From Desulfonatronovibrio sp. (lineage in GTDB: Bacteria; Desulfobacterota; Desulfovibrionia; Desulfovibrionales; Desulfonatronovibrionaceae): a stretch of 37,808 bases of DNA. The stretch is taken from the NCBI GenBank assembly GCA_003557865.1, contig PWNK01000086.1, forward strand, positions 1 through 37,808, written 5' to 3'. Under the pieces are notes generated by a model that did no database searches, was not told the DNA's origin, and saw only the letters and a program-made list of their open reading frames with translations. A program made the translations under genes and the position numbers. Of the stretch, positions 1-14,084 are shown one piece after another. Positions within the stretch are counted from its first letter, which is position 1, and every line of letters begins with the position of its first letter.

Positions 1-1647
1 CCACCCATGGTGCCTGAGCCAGTAGTCAACAGCCTCAGGATCTTCTTCCAGATGCTCAGGCATCAGCCCTACAACCTGGGAAGTTCCGGTTTTTCCTCCA
101 ACCGTTATGTCTTTTGTTTGCAGCCTTCTGGCTGTACCCCGTTGCCCCTCCACGGTCTCCACCATAGCCTGGAACACAAAGCTTCTTGCGGCCTCACTCC
201 AGGGCAAAGGCTGTGGATCAACCCTTTCTTCATCAAGAAGAAGGGCCGGCTTGTATAAAATCCCCCCGTTGGCTACCGCTGCGACAAATCTGGCCATCTG
301 CAGCGGGGTGACCAGGGTGAATCCCTGGCCGATGGACAGGTTATAATTGTCCCCTCGCCTCCAGCCATCATTGAATCTTTGTCTTTTCCATTCCCTGGTG
401 GGAATAAGGCCTGATCTCTCGTGGGGGAGATCAATGCCTGTGGGCCTGCCGAACCCGCTTCCAACGGCAAACTCGCTGATTTTGTCAACACCAAGCCTGT
501 CACCGAGCTGGTAATAATAAACATCACAGGATTCAACCAGGGATTTTTCCATGTCTACCCATCCATGTCCCTTCCAGCACCTGAATACCCTGTTCCCCAG
601 CCGGAGAGAACCAGAACAATACACCCTGTCCCGGGTCCTGACCTCAGGTTCCATATGGCCCAGGCCGGCCATAATCAACTTAAAGACCGATCCAGGCGGA
701 TAAGCGCTCTGAATGCTCCTGTTCTGCAAAGGATGATGGGGATTGTTTAACAGCTCCTGCCAGTCGGCACGGGATATCCCGAAGACAAACTTGTTGTTGT
801 CATACCCGGGCGAGCTGATCAGGGCCAGTACTTGACCTGTATGAGCATCAAGAACAATTAATGATCCCGATTGTCCTTCCATTAATTCAAAGGCCCTTTG
901 CTGTATTCCAAGATCAATGCTCAGCCTGATGCTCTTCCCGGGTTCAGGTTCAACAAGCACTTCTTCATGCAAAGTCCTGCCTGATGCGTCAACCTCCAAT
1001 TGCCTCAGACCTCTTTTCCCCCTGAGCACTTTCTCCTTGGTCAACTCCAGTCCCTGCTTGCCCACATTGTCTCCCAGACGAAGCCCTGGATCTCTTTTGA
1101 GTTCTTCCTCATTGGCCCTGGCAACATAACCCAGGACATGGGAAAGTACTTCTCCCTGGAGATATTTTCTTCTGGGCTGAACAACAATTTTCACTCCGGG
1201 CCAGTATGGTGATTCGGTTTCAACTCTTGTCAGCACATCAAAGGAAAGGTTGGAAGCAATAATCTGATTTTCAAATGATCTGACCATATTCCGGCCTCTG
1301 GCAAATTCATCATGGATCTGAGACTGCTCCATCCCGGTCCAGATGCCGATCTGATCAAGAGTTGACTTGATGTCCGGACAGTCTTCCCTGATGATAGCCA
1401 GACTGTATGAAGGCTCGTTAACCGCCAGAAGCTCTCCGTGTCGGTCCAGGAAAAGACCTCTGGGCGCATATATCTGCTGCCGTCTCTGGACATTATCCTG
1501 GGCTTTCTGAGAGAAAAAGTCTCCCTTATATATCTGAAGATACCACAGCCTGACTGAAAAAACACAGAAAAGAGAAACTATCAGAAAAAGCAGGAGATAA
1601 GAACCGAACTTTTCATTGAATATGCTTTCCTCTTTAAACAGGCTCAT
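1..1647 (-). CDS. mrdA: Penicillin-binding protein 2 (transpeptidase), C-terminus runs off the left edge
   Basis: Manual minus-strand translation from ATG at 1647: MSLFKEESIFNEKFGSYLLLFLIVSLFCVFSVRLWYLQIYKGDFFSQKAQDNVQRRQQIYAPRGLFLDRHGELLAVNEPSYSLAIIRE; SxxK motif in ...IQSAYPPGSVFKLIMAGL. Next to mreD. Missing from the ORF track, apparently because it is truncated. Confidence 0.93.
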   Translation of the reverse strand, partial: MSLFKEESIFNEKFGSYLLLFLIVSLFCVFSVRLWYLQIYKGDFFSQKAQDNVQRRQQIYAPRGLFLDRHGELLAVNEPSYSLAIIREDCPDIKSTLDQIGIWTGMEQSQIHDEFARGRNMVRSFENQIIASNLSFDVLTRVETESPYWPGVKIVVQPRRKYLQGEVLSHVLGYVARANEEELKRDPGLRLGDNVGKQGLELTKEKVLRGKRGLRQLEVDASGRTLHEEVLVEPEPGKSIRLSIDLGIQQRAFELMEGQSGSLIVLDAHTGQVLALISSPGYDNNKFVFGISRADWQELLNNPHHPLQNRSIQSAYPPGSVFKLIMAGLGHMEPEVRTRDRVYCSGSLRLGNRVFRCWKGHGWVDMEKSLVESCDVYYYQLGDRLGVDKISEFAVGSGFGRPTGIDLPHERSGLIPTREWKRQRFNDGWRRGDNYNLSIGQGFTLVTPLQMARFVAAVANGGILYKPALLLDEERVDPQPLPWSEAARSFVFQAMVETVEGQRGTARRLQTKDITVGGKTGTSQVVGLMPEHLEEDPEAVDYWLRHHGW

Positions 1648-2095
1648 GGATTAAATACTTCTTAAAAAAAATATAAGTCGAGGCCCAGACCCCCAGATAA
1701 ACTCCGGTCTGAACCACAACCCTTTCAATGCTGAATCCCCAGGCCAGGACGAGATCCTGAAGGGAGGCCAGGGCCGCAATGACCCAGGCGTTGAAAATAC
1801 TCAGAAACAAAAAGAGAAATGCGGTAAACAAAACATTGTTGACTTTTAAAAACGCTCCCCCACAGAAAAAAAAAGCAGCAAGCCCCAGGTAGGAGAGAAT
1901 TACTGTCCCAAATGCCAGCCCTCCGGTGCCCTCCTGTATCAGCATCCAGGCCAGGGCAGCCCAGACGGCAGGCTTGTACAGGCCGAACTGAAGCATGACA
2001 ACCAGGCCAGGGGAAAGAAAGTCGGTTGATGGGAAAAAAAACTGGGCCCAGACACCCAGAAAAGTAAATATAATTAGAAATCCTGCCAGCTTCAA
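1634..2095 (-). CDS. mreD: Rod shape-determining protein MreD (TTG start)
   Basis: Hydrophobic 153 aa protein between mreC and mrdA; overlaps the mrdA start by 14 bp. Confidence 0.85.
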   Translation of the reverse strand: MKLAGFLIIFTFLGVWAQFFFPSTDFLSPGLVVMLQFGLYKPAVWAALAWMLIQEGTGGLAFGTVILSYLGLAAFFFCGGAFLKVNNVLFTAFLFLFLSIFNAWVIAALASLQDLVLAWGFSIERVVVQTGVYLGVWASTYIFFKKYLIHEPV

Positions 2096-4004
<1,909 letters not shown>

Positions 4005-4070
4005 TTATAAAGTTAGAATATGAGTCATGATCAACGAAAAAACATACCAGAATAAAATGCGCCAGGCAAC

Positions 4071-5012
4071 ATGCCTTTGAGACGGTTCTACATGCAGAAT
4101 TACAATACGCTATCAGCTTACTGGAAACAAAAATTCGGAACCAGGGTCTGGAAAATTCCGCTGGATGCAGGTCTTGACTGCCCCAACAGGGACGGGACAA
4201 TTTCTGTCAAGGGTTGCATATTCTGCAATGAACTGGGATCCGGAACAGGACTTGACCTTAATTGCTTATCCCTCAAAGATCAATACAATCTGTTCCGGGA
4301 CAAGCTGCTCTCAAGGCATGGCTCCATTAAATTCGCCGCTTATCTTCAGTCTTTTTCCAACACCCATTGTTCCCCAGAAAAACTGGAATCAATTTTAAGC
4401 CAGCTCAAAGACCTCCAAGACCTCAAGGTGTTGTGCGTAGGCACCCGGCCGGACTGCCTGGATGAAGAAAAAGTGCGCATCCTGGCTACTTTTCCCTGTG
4501 ATGAAATCTGGCTGGACCTCGGACTGCAGAGTTCCTGTGATGAAACACTGACCCTGATCAACAGGGGTCATCTTGCCCAGGACTTTTCCAGATCATGCGC
4601 TCTGGCCGCCTCAAAAAAGATCCTTGTCTGCGCCCATGTTATTGCCGGCCTTCCTGGAGAAACCCGTGTCCATTTTCTGCAGACCATAGACTTTGTCAAC
4701 AATGAGCCAGTCCAGGGCATAAAGTTCCATAATCTTTATATATGCAAGAACACAACCCTGGCCAGGTGGTGGCAGTCAGGACGGTATCTGCCTCAGGATA
4801 TTAATGACTACGCCCTTTGGACAGCCTCTGCCATCTCCCGCCTGCGCCCTGATATTATCATCCACAGGCTCACCGGAGACCCGGCCCCAGGGGAACTACT
4901 GGCCCCGCGGTGGGCATCCGGGAAAAACAGTATCCTTAATTCAATTCAAAGAGTCATGACTGAAAAAAATCTCTGGCAGGGCAAGCAATGGATAAATCCA
5001 TCAAGGTTGTAA
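4071..5012 (+). CDS. TIGR01212/YhcC-type radical SAM protein
   Basis: LDCPNRDGTISVKGCIFCNELGSG cysteine cluster and ...KFHNLYICKNTTLARWW... Confidence 0.85.
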   Translation: MPLRRFYMQNYNTLSAYWKQKFGTRVWKIPLDAGLDCPNRDGTISVKGCIFCNELGSGTGLDLNCLSLKDQYNLFRDKLLSRHGSIKFAAYLQSFSNTHCSPEKLESILSQLKDLQDLKVLCVGTRPDCLDEEKVRILATFPCDEIWLDLGLQSSCDETLTLINRGHLAQDFSRSCALAASKKILVCAHVIAGLPGETRVHFLQTIDFVNNEPVQGIKFHNLYICKNTTLARWWQSGRYLPQDINDYALWTASAISRLRPDIIIHRLTGDPAPGELLAPRWASGKNSILNSIQRVMTEKNLWQGKQWINPSRL

Positions 5013-5788
5013 AATCAGCTCAGCCCGTGGTGCGGGTCAAACTGACCCTGGCTTATGATGGAAGTGGTTTTCACGGGTGGCAGCTTCAGCCGGACGCACC
5101 TACAGTCCAGGGCTGTATTGAAAAAGCCCTGGAAAGAATCTGCTCCAGGCCGGTCCGGATCCACGGATCAGGCAGGACTGATGCCGGAGTTCACGCCCTT
5201 GGTCAGGTTGCCCACTTTGATCAGCCTGAAAACAAGGCCTCGGTACCCTGGCAGAAAGCCCTGAACGCCATCCTGCCTGACTCCATCAGAGTTACCCGCT
5301 CTCTAATTCTTGGTCCTGATTTTCATGCCCGATTCAGCGCAGTCTCCAAGACATACTGTTATAACCTGTGGCTGGAACCTGACTATGTTTTTCCCCAAAG
5401 GAGGAATTTTGTCTGGAAAACAGGCCCTCTTGATCTTGAATCCATGAAAAAAGGTTCGGACTTGCTTGTCGGAAAACACGATTTCAGGGCTTTTATGAAT
5501 TCAGGCACCGAGGTCAGAAGCACACAACGCAAAGTTACCGGCATATCCTTTATTCAAGGCCTCTATCCCCAGGAGCTTGCTGTCAGAATAACCGCTGACG
5601 GCTTTCTGAAGCAGATGGCCAGGAACATCATTGGCGCTCTTGTGTCCGTCGGCCGTCAAAAGAATCACTGGACCAAGCTTAGCAGGTTCCTGTCGGATAA
5701 AACAAGACCGCTGACACCGGCCACTGCACCGGCCAGGGGGTTATGCCTGGAAAAAGTGGAATATCCTGAAAAGTACCGGGCGCATTGA
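4988..5788 (+). CDS. truA: tRNA pseudouridine(38-40) synthase TruA
   Basis: LTLAYDGSGFHGWQLQPDAPTVQGCIEKAL..., GSGRTDAGVHALGQVAHF. Confidence 0.95.
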   Translation: MDKSIKVVKSAQPVVRVKLTLAYDGSGFHGWQLQPDAPTVQGCIEKALERICSRPVRIHGSGRTDAGVHALGQVAHFDQPENKASVPWQKALNAILPDSIRVTRSLILGPDFHARFSAVSKTYCYNLWLEPDYVFPQRRNFVWKTGPLDLESMKKGSDLLVGKHDFRAFMNSGTEVRSTQRKVTGISFIQGLYPQELAVRITADGFLKQMARNIIGALVSVGRQKNHWTKLSRFLSDKTRPLTPATAPARGLCLEKVEYPEKYRAH

Positions 5789-5820
5789 CTTTTTCTCAAA
5801 AATTATTAGCCTTAGAAACC

Positions 5821-6135
5821 ATGACCAAAGAACTGACTCAATCTCATGTATCAGCGCAATCCTTTGCTGATGATGAGCTTAAAGAGCCGCGAAGATTCAA
5901 GGTGTTGCTGCATAACGATGATTACACCACCATGGATTTCGTTATCCATGTCCTGAAAAAAGTGTTCAACAAAACAGAAGGCGAAGCCATGCAGATCATG
6001 ATGAACGTGCATAAAAACGGGACAGGAGTGTGCGGCGTTTATACGGCCGAAGTTGCAGAAACAAAAGTTATCACGGTCAAAAATTTGGCCAGAAAAGAGG
6101 GATACCCCCTGAAATGCACAATGGAAGAGGTATAG
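5821..6135 (+). CDS. clpS: ATP-dependent Clp protease adaptor ClpS
   Basis: RFKVLLHNDDYTTMDFVIHVLKKVFNKTEGEAMQIMMNVHKNGTGVCGVYTAEVAETK. The track ORF begins at 5785 (TTG); ATG at 5821 is preferred. Confidence 0.93.
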   Translation: MTKELTQSHVSAQSFADDELKEPRRFKVLLHNDDYTTMDFVIHVLKKVFNKTEGEAMQIMMNVHKNGTGVCGVYTAEVAETKVITVKNLARKEGYPLKCTMEEV

Positions 6136-8370
6136 ATGTTAAGCAAAGAACTGGAGAGAATAATTGCCCGGGCTATTCGTGAAGTCAAGGTTAGACACCA
6201 TGAATATCTGACCCTGGAACATATACTTTACGCTTATCTTTTGGATGACAAAGGAAAGGATGTGCTCTCAGGATGCGGCGTGGATCTGTTTAAGCTAAAG
6301 AATCAGCTGGAAAGATTTTTTCTGGACCATCTGGAAGTTATTCCTCCTTCCGGAGAAAGGGAAATCGTCCAGACTATCGGAGTGCAGAGAGTGATGCACA
6401 GGGCCCTGGGCCATGTCCAGTCAGCCGGAAAAAATATGATCCAGGCTGGAGACCTTCTAGCGGTCATGTTTGAGGAGGAGGAGGCTTTTGCAGTCTACTA
6501 CCTTCGATCTCAGGGACTGTCACGCCTGGATGTTTTGGAATATATTTCTCATGAAATGGAGTCAGACCTCCCAGGGTCAGCCTGTCCAGGATGCAAGCCT
6601 TCCAAGGATAAGACTGAAAAAAGTTTTCTGACCAGGTATACCGACAATCTGGTGAAAAAAGCACGAAAAGGGTATATTGACCCCCTGGTAGGCCGGGAAC
6701 TGGAGATGCGCAGAGTAATCCAGGTCCTTCTGCGTCGCAGAAAGAATAATCCCATCTTTGTTGGAGATGCCGGGGTTGGCAAGACAGCCATGGCTGAAGG
6801 ACTGGCCCTCCATATAGCAGACAAGAAAGTTCCGGATTCCTTCCTGAAAACAGATATCTACGCCCTGGACATGGGCTCCCTTCTGGCAGGCACAAAATTC
6901 AGGGGAGATTTTGAGGCAAGACTGAAAGGGGTCATTAACGAACTGAAACAAATTAACGGGGCCATCTTATTCATCGACGAAATTCATACTATTGTTGGAG
7001 CAGGTGCCACCAGTGGGGGTTCCATGGACGCTTCCAACATTCTAAAACCTGTCCTGGCTTCAGGGGAAATACGGTGCATTGGCTCCACTACATATGAAGA
7101 GTACAAAAACCATTTTGAAAAGGACAAAGCCCTTTCCAGAAGATTTCAAAAAATAGAACTTCCCGAACCAGGCATTCGGGAAAGCGTTGAAATCCTAAAA
7201 GGACTCAAGCCATACTATGAGGATTTCCACAATGTCAGATATAGACCATCGGCAATTGAGGCTGCGGTAGACCTTTCAGCCAGGTTTATAAACGACCGCT
7301 TCCTGCCTGACAAAGCCATTGACGTCCTGGACGAAGCAGGGGCAGTCTTTGTTCTGGAAGGGGCTCCCAGGGGGAAAAAACAGGTGACCCCGAAGGATAT
7401 TGAGAAGGTTATCGCCTCTATAGCCAGGATCCCAGCCAGGCAGATCTCCTCTTCAGACAAGAGCAAGCTGCTGGACCTGGATAAGGATCTAAAAAAAGTG
7501 ATCTTTGGCCAGGACACTGCCGTGGACACCCTGTCCAGGGCCATCAAGAGATCCAGGGCTGGCCTGCGCGAAGAGAACAAGCCCGTTGGAAACTTTCTCA
7601 TGATTGGCCCCACCGGGGTGGGAAAAACTGAACTGGCCAAGCAGCTTGCCGAGGTTCTCGGGGTCAAGTTCATCCGCTTTGACATGAGTGAGTACATGGA
7701 AAAACATGCGGTGGCCAGGCTGATAGGGGCTCCCCCTGGTTATATAGGCTTTGACCAGGGAGGCCTGCTGACTGAAGCTATCCGCAAGAATCCCTACAGC
7801 GTGCTCCTGCTGGATGAGGTTGAAAAAGCCCATCCGGACATGTTTAATATCCTGCTGCAGATAATGGACTATGCCACCCTCACAGACAATAACGGCAGAA
7901 AAGCTGACTTCAGACATGTGACCATCCTCATGACTTCCAATGCCGGAGCCAGGGAGATGAGCTCCAAAAGCATCGGCTTTGGTCAGGAATCCAGCAAGGA
8001 TACCGCGTCCAAAGGACTGACAGCGGTGGAAAAACTTTTCAGCCCTGAGTTTCGCAACCGCCTGGATGCTGTGGTAAGCTTTGAACCTCTAAGCCCTGCG
8101 GTTATGGAAATGATTGTGGACAAAAACATAAATGAGCTCAACCGTCAGCTAAGGGGGAAAAAGGTTACCCTGACCCTTTCCCGGCCGGCAAAATCATGGC
8201 TGGCGGAAAAAGGGCTCGACCCTTTGTTCGGGGCCAGGCCGCTTTCAAGGGTCATTCAGGAAGAGATTAAGGACCCTTTGGCAGAGAAGCTTCTTTTCGA
8301 AAACATAGATCAAAAGACATGCATAAAGGTTGAGCTGAACAAAAAGAAAAGCCGCCTGCAATTCAAGTGA
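6136..8370 (+). CDS. clpA: ATP-dependent Clp protease ATP-binding subunit ClpA
   Basis: Two AAA+ modules: [15 protein letters not shown] and [19 protein letters not shown]; Clp N domain; follows clpS. Confidence 0.96.
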   Translation: MLSKELERIIARAIREVKVRHHEYLTLEHILYAYLLDDKGKDVLSGCGVDLFKLKNQLERFFLDHLEVIPPSGEREIVQTIGVQRVMHRALGHVQSAGKNMIQAGDLLAVMFEEEEAFAVYYLRSQGLSRLDVLEYISHEMESDLPGSACPGCKPSKDKTEKSFLTRYTDNLVKKARKGYIDPLVGRELEMRRVIQVLLRRRKNNPIFVGDAGVGKTAMAEGLALHIADKKVPDSFLKTDIYALDMGSLLAGTKFRGDFEARLKGVINELKQINGAILFIDEIHTIVGAGATSGGSMDASNILKPVLASGEIRCIGSTTYEEYKNHFEKDKALSRRFQKIELPEPGIRESVEILKGLKPYYEDFHNVRYRPSAIEAAVDLSARFINDRFLPDKAIDVLDEAGAVFVLEGAPRGKKQVTPKDIEKVIASIARIPARQISSSDKSKLLDLDKDLKKVIFGQDTAVDTLSRAIKRSRAGLREENKPVGNFLMIGPTGVGKTELAKQLAEVLGVKFIRFDMSEYMEKHAVARLIGAPPGYIGFDQGGLLTEAIRKNPYSVLLLDEVEKAHPDMFNILLQIMDYATLTDNNGRKADFRHVTILMTSNAGAREMSSKSIGFGQESSKDTASKGLTAVEKLFSPEFRNRLDAVVSFEPLSPAVMEMIVDKNINELNRQLRGKKVTLTLSRPAKSWLAEKGLDPLFGARPLSRVIQEEIKDPLAEKLLFENIDQKTCIKVELNKKKSRLQFK

Positions 8371-9107
8371 GCACCTTTTTTCTGACAAGGGAACCGGTTT
8401 TTCCCCATCCAAGCCTGGCTGATCCTGACGGTCTTTTAGCCATTGGCGGGGGTTTAAGCTTGACCAGACTTGTTACAGCCTATTCCAAAGGCATCTTTCC
8501 GTGGTATGGTCCCGGTTCCCCCATTCTGTGGTGGTCTCCTGAACCACGGCTGGTGCTTTATTCCCACCAGTTTCACGTCCCCAGAAGTCTGCGCAGGGTA
8601 ATAAATTCCCAAAGATTCGTAATCACCGCGGACAAAGCCTTTGAAGCAGTCATTGAAAGCTGCTCCCGCGTGCCTAGAGGGGGAAGCAACGGAACCTGGC
8701 TCACCCCGGAAATGATCGATGCCTACACCAGGCTGCACCGGGCCGGACTGGCTCATTCCTTTGAAACTTGGAAAGGATCTCGTCTGGTTGGAGGAATTTA
8801 CGGCGTTGCGCTTGGAAAGGCGTTTTTTGGCGAATCCATGTTTTATCTTATTCCCAATGCCTCTAAAGTAGCCTTGTTTCATCTGATGATATATCTAAAA
8901 TCAAACGATTATCATTTTATGGACTGTCAGCAGACCACAAAGCACATGCTCAGGTTCGGGGCAAGGGAACTTTCAAGAAGAAAATTTCTGGAAGACCTGG
9001 ATGAAGCCATCAGTCAAAAAGGCATTTCCGGAATATGGGAATACCCTGCCTCATCGGAATCATTCCAGGAAGATCAAGCTTCTTCACCGGTCAGGATTGG
9101 AGAATGA
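8367..9107 (+). CDS. aat: Leucyl/phenylalanyl-tRNA--protein transferase
   Basis: FPHPSLADPDGLLAIGGGLSLTRLVTAYSKGIFPWYGPGSPILWWSPEPRLVL; FGESMFYLIPNASKVALFHL; GTG start overlapping the clpA stop. Confidence 0.95.
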   Translation: MSTFFLTREPVFPHPSLADPDGLLAIGGGLSLTRLVTAYSKGIFPWYGPGSPILWWSPEPRLVLYSHQFHVPRSLRRVINSQRFVITADKAFEAVIESCSRVPRGGSNGTWLTPEMIDAYTRLHRAGLAHSFETWKGSRLVGGIYGVALGKAFFGESMFYLIPNASKVALFHLMIYLKSNDYHFMDCQQTTKHMLRFGARELSRRKFLEDLDEAISQKGISGIWEYPASSESFQEDQASSPVRIGE

Positions 9108-9559
9108 GCGCTTAAATCGTAAAAGCCGTGTACAGGAAAGGCCAGGGGATAGCGGGGAACTCTTTCAAGCCTGATCCGGCCATAATTGTTGTTCTCCGGC
9201 ATCATGGATAACGGAGTAAGTCCTGCGGGCAATGGAAAAGGCAGCGGAGCGCTGTTGATGACTTTTAACTTCTGGAAGTACCTGGATTTGAGATAATCCA
9301 GAATGGAGTCACGCTCCTCAAGAACAAAAGACTCCAGAATGACCTGTCTGGAATTGATCATTTCGTTTTGAGCTTGTCCGGGCGACTTCTGAATAACCGT
9401 ATCCCAGTTATAGGCATCCTCTTCAGACGGATCCCATTGAGGCCTGTACAGGTGAATCTCAACGTCCTTTCTTCCTTTGAAGGACTTGATCACCATATTG
9501 AGCACAAAGGCTCTGGCCAGAGGCAGGCTGGATTCGGGAGGAATAATGTTGATTTCCAT
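9074..9559 (-). CDS. Conserved-looking hypothetical protein, 161 aa
   Basis: Open frame in a gap between recognised genes; converges with and overlaps the 3' end of aat by 34 bp. No family recognised. Confidence 0.6.
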   Translation of the reverse strand: MEINIIPPESSLPLARAFVLNMVIKSFKGRKDVEIHLYRPQWDPSEEDAYNWDTVIQKSPGQAQNEMINSRQVILESFVLEERDSILDYLKSRYFQKLKVINSAPLPFPLPAGLTPLSMMPENNNYGRIRLERVPRYPLAFPVHGFYDLSAHSPILTGEEA

Positions 9560-9573
9560 TATTGCACCATGTA

Positions 9574-9593
9574 AGGGGCGCAGAAGCGCCCCT
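9574..9593 (-). terminator. GC-rich hairpin downstream of adk (possible terminator)
   Basis: aggggcgc-agaa-gcgcccct inverted repeat; no good T tract follows on the minus strand. Confidence 0.3.
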
Positions 9594-9665
9594 GTTATGT
9601 CAGATGGTCATGGTCCACAAAAGGGGATTGACTGGTGAACAACCATAGTCTGCCCGGGACAATAG

Positions 9666-10337
9666 TTATACCAGTTGCTTGAGCAGAGTATCCTTAATTG
9701 AGTCAATGCTTCCCTCGCCATCAAGGTCAATATATTTAAAACCCTCCTTGCCAGCCAGGTCTTTGTAAAAATAGGCAGCAGCAAGGGTGCCTGTTTTATC
9801 ATCATAATAAATATCATGTCTCTTATCAATGGCCGCTTCATCCTGATCATCGGCCCTTGTCTTGAGTTCTCCGCCGCAGACCCGGCACTTGTCTCCGTCA
9901 GGCTTGATGGCGTCAATAAAAATATTATTGGGGTGGTTGGGATCATTGACGCAGAGCCGGCGTCCCATAATCCTGTTTTTGGCCACTTGTCTCGGCAAGA
10001 GAATTTCAACAACATAGTCGATTTTCATTCCGGCTTCATTCAGGGCTTCCCATAATTTTTTTGCCTGAACAATGTTTCTTGGAAAGCCATCCAGCAGCCA
10101 GCCTCCAGAGCCTTTCTCCTTGAGGGTTTCGAGCACCATTGGAATAGTAATCTCATCCGGAACCAGCTCACCCCGGTCTATATACTCCTTGGCTTTTTTC
10201 CCGAGATCGGTTCCCTGGCCGATGTGCTGCCTGAAGATAGCTCCTGACTCAATATGCGCCAGGTTGAACTTCTGTTTGACCAGGGAACCCTGAGTACCCT
10301 TACCGCTTCCATTTGGACCAAAAATTAGACTGTTCAA
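9666..10337 (-). CDS. adk: Adenylate kinase with metal-binding LID domain
   Basis: IFGPNGSGKGTQGSLV, DGFPRN; LID CVNDPNH...KCRVC has the spacing C-X5-H-X15-C-X2-C. Confidence 0.93.
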   Translation of the reverse strand: MNSLIFGPNGSGKGTQGSLVKQKFNLAHIESGAIFRQHIGQGTDLGKKAKEYIDRGELVPDEITIPMVLETLKEKGSGGWLLDGFPRNIVQAKKLWEALNEAGMKIDYVVEILLPRQVAKNRIMGRRLCVNDPNHPNNIFIDAIKPDGDKCRVCGGELKTRADDQDEAAIDKRHDIYYDDKTGTLAAAYFYKDLAGKEGFKYIDLDGEGSIDSIKDTLLKQLV

Positions 10338-10494
10338 TTTTAAACCTCCTTGTAAGAAATTTCACAAAATCTATCTGCTATAGCAATATCTGTCAACAAA
10401 TCCCTTGCTTTCTTTTTTTCTTAAGCCCAAGCCTGAACAGATACTCCTGCAAAACAACATTTTTTGGCCTGGATGACAGACAACAAAAGACTGA

Positions 10495-12357
<1,863 letters not shown>

Positions 12358-12363
12358 ATTTCC

Positions 12364-13179
12364 ATGCAGGATTTGTTCAGCCAAAGCAGAAACAATCTTT
12401 TTTTCATCCTTGGTCCATGCGTTCTGGAAAGCCTGGATCTAGCCCTGGAAATTGCCCTGGAAATATCCTCCATGGCCCATGACCTGGGAGCCTCTGTAAT
12501 TTTTAAAAGCTCTTTTGATAAGGCCAACCGAACTTCCATCAGCAGCTTTCGCGGACCAGGCATGTCCCGGGGACTGGAATGGCTGGCTGTAATCAGGGAA
12601 AAGACAGGTCTACCGCTGATCACTGACATCCATACACCTGAACAGGCCGGGCCGGCGGCTGAAGTGGCTGACGTGATTCAGATCCCGGCCTTCCTTTGCA
12701 GGCAGACTGATATTCTTCTGGCTGCTGCTTCCACAGGCAGAATTGTCAACGTCAAAAAGGGACAGTTTATGGCCCCCTGGGATATGACTCAGGTGGTTTC
12801 AAAGATTGAGTCCATGGGTCATAACATGATCTGGCTGACAGAAAGAGGAAGCTCTTTCGGTTACAACAACCTGGTGGTTGACTTCAGATCACTTCCTGTC
12901 ATGAAAAAACTGGGGTATCCGGTGATCTTTGACGCCACCCATTCAGTTCAGCTGCCCGGAGGCAAAGGCGAGTCATCAGGGGGGCAGAGAGATTACGTCC
13001 CCTTGCTGGCCAGGGCATCAGTAGCGGCAGGGGCCGACGGTGTCTTCATGGAAGTCCACCCTTCCCCTGATGCGGCACTGTGCGACGGTCCCAATTCCTG
13101 GCCCATGGACAGACTGAGGGGCTTAATCAGCAATCTGCTTAACATCAGAAAATGCGTCCCAGCCCAGACAACCATCTGA
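12364..13179 (+). CDS. kdsA: 3-deoxy-8-phosphooctulonate (KDO-8-P) synthase
   Basis: [50 protein letters not shown]. Confidence 0.95.
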   Translation: MQDLFSQSRNNLFFILGPCVLESLDLALEIALEISSMAHDLGASVIFKSSFDKANRTSISSFRGPGMSRGLEWLAVIREKTGLPLITDIHTPEQAGPAAEVADVIQIPAFLCRQTDILLAAASTGRIVNVKKGQFMAPWDMTQVVSKIESMGHNMIWLTERGSSFGYNNLVVDFRSLPVMKKLGYPVIFDATHSVQLPGGKGESSGGQRDYVPLLARASVAAGADGVFMEVHPSPDAALCDGPNSWPMDRLRGLISNLLNIRKCVPAQTTI

Positions 13180-13547
13180 TCTCAGCCAGCCCCCAAGAAG
13201 TTAATCCAGGATAAGTGAAGACCATGAAGATGCCCATAACTCTCGGACTTTTCTGTCTTTCCGAAACTCAAAGGATCTGAGCGCCGGGTCCCATGTCATC
13301 TGAGGCCAGCCTGGGTCCTGTAACCTGGACCTTTCAGGGTGACTTCTCCATAACCATAAGAAAAAAGCATCCCCGGAAATATTTTTGGTATCCACCTATA
13401 ATCAAAACTATTCATATCCAATTGTCACCAGCCCGGTTCTTTCCATCCGGCTTGTTCTTTTCAATGCTGTGCGTACAATTCCCGGCCTGGGGGGCTAATT
13501 TTTCTTCCGCCCTGACCATGAATATTTTAACCTGAACAGGAAATATT

Positions 13548-14084
13548 ATGAATGAAAACATTTCGCGGGTTGCCGCCCGGATAAAATTGCTGATAATGGA
13601 CGTTGATGGAGTTTTGACTGATGGCGGTCTCTATTATGATGCACAGGGACAAATCACTAAAAGATTTAATGTCCAGGACGGGCTGGGAATCAAGCTCGCC
13701 CAGGCTGCAGGCTTAAACCTTGCCGTTGTCACCGGCCTTTCTTCCCAGGCAGTGGAGTCAAGGATTAAAGAGCTGGGCATCAGACACTACTTTCATGGTC
13801 ACACTGACAAGCTTCCCCTGGTCAGCAAACTGGCAGACCATGAAAATATTAAACTTGAGGAAATTGCATACCTTGGAGACGACTGGGTTGACGCGGAGGC
13901 CATGCTCAGCGTGGGACTGCCCATGGCCGTGTCCAATGCCCAGCCGGAAATAAGGAACATTGCCCTCTGGACAAGCCAAAATGAGGGTGGACACGGAGCC
14001 GTCAGGGAGGCTATCATGTATATTCTCAAGTCTAATGGAGCATATGAAAGACAATGGCGCAAATGGAACTCGCTAAATTACTAA
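13548..14084 (+). CDS. kdsC: KDO-8-phosphate phosphatase (HAD family)
   Basis: LLIMDVDGVLTDGGLYYDAQGQITKRFNVQDGLGIKLAQAAGLNLAVVTG. Confidence 0.9.
   Translation: MNENISRVAARIKLLIMDVDGVLTDGGLYYDAQGQITKRFNVQDGLGIKLAQAAGLNLAVVTGLSSQAVESRIKELGIRHYFHGHTDKLPLVSKLADHENIKLEEIAYLGDDWVDAEAMLSVGLPMAVSNAQPEIRNIALWTSQNEGGHGAVREAIMYILKSNGAYERQWRKWNSLNY

Noticed and set aside
1230-1565. 111-aa minus ORF
   Set aside because: Shadow frame inside mrdA; the true PBP2 frame covers this region.
6464-7917. Several minus-strand ORFs (up to 160 aa) opposite clpA
   Set aside because: Antisense shadow ORFs within a clear clpA coding sequence.
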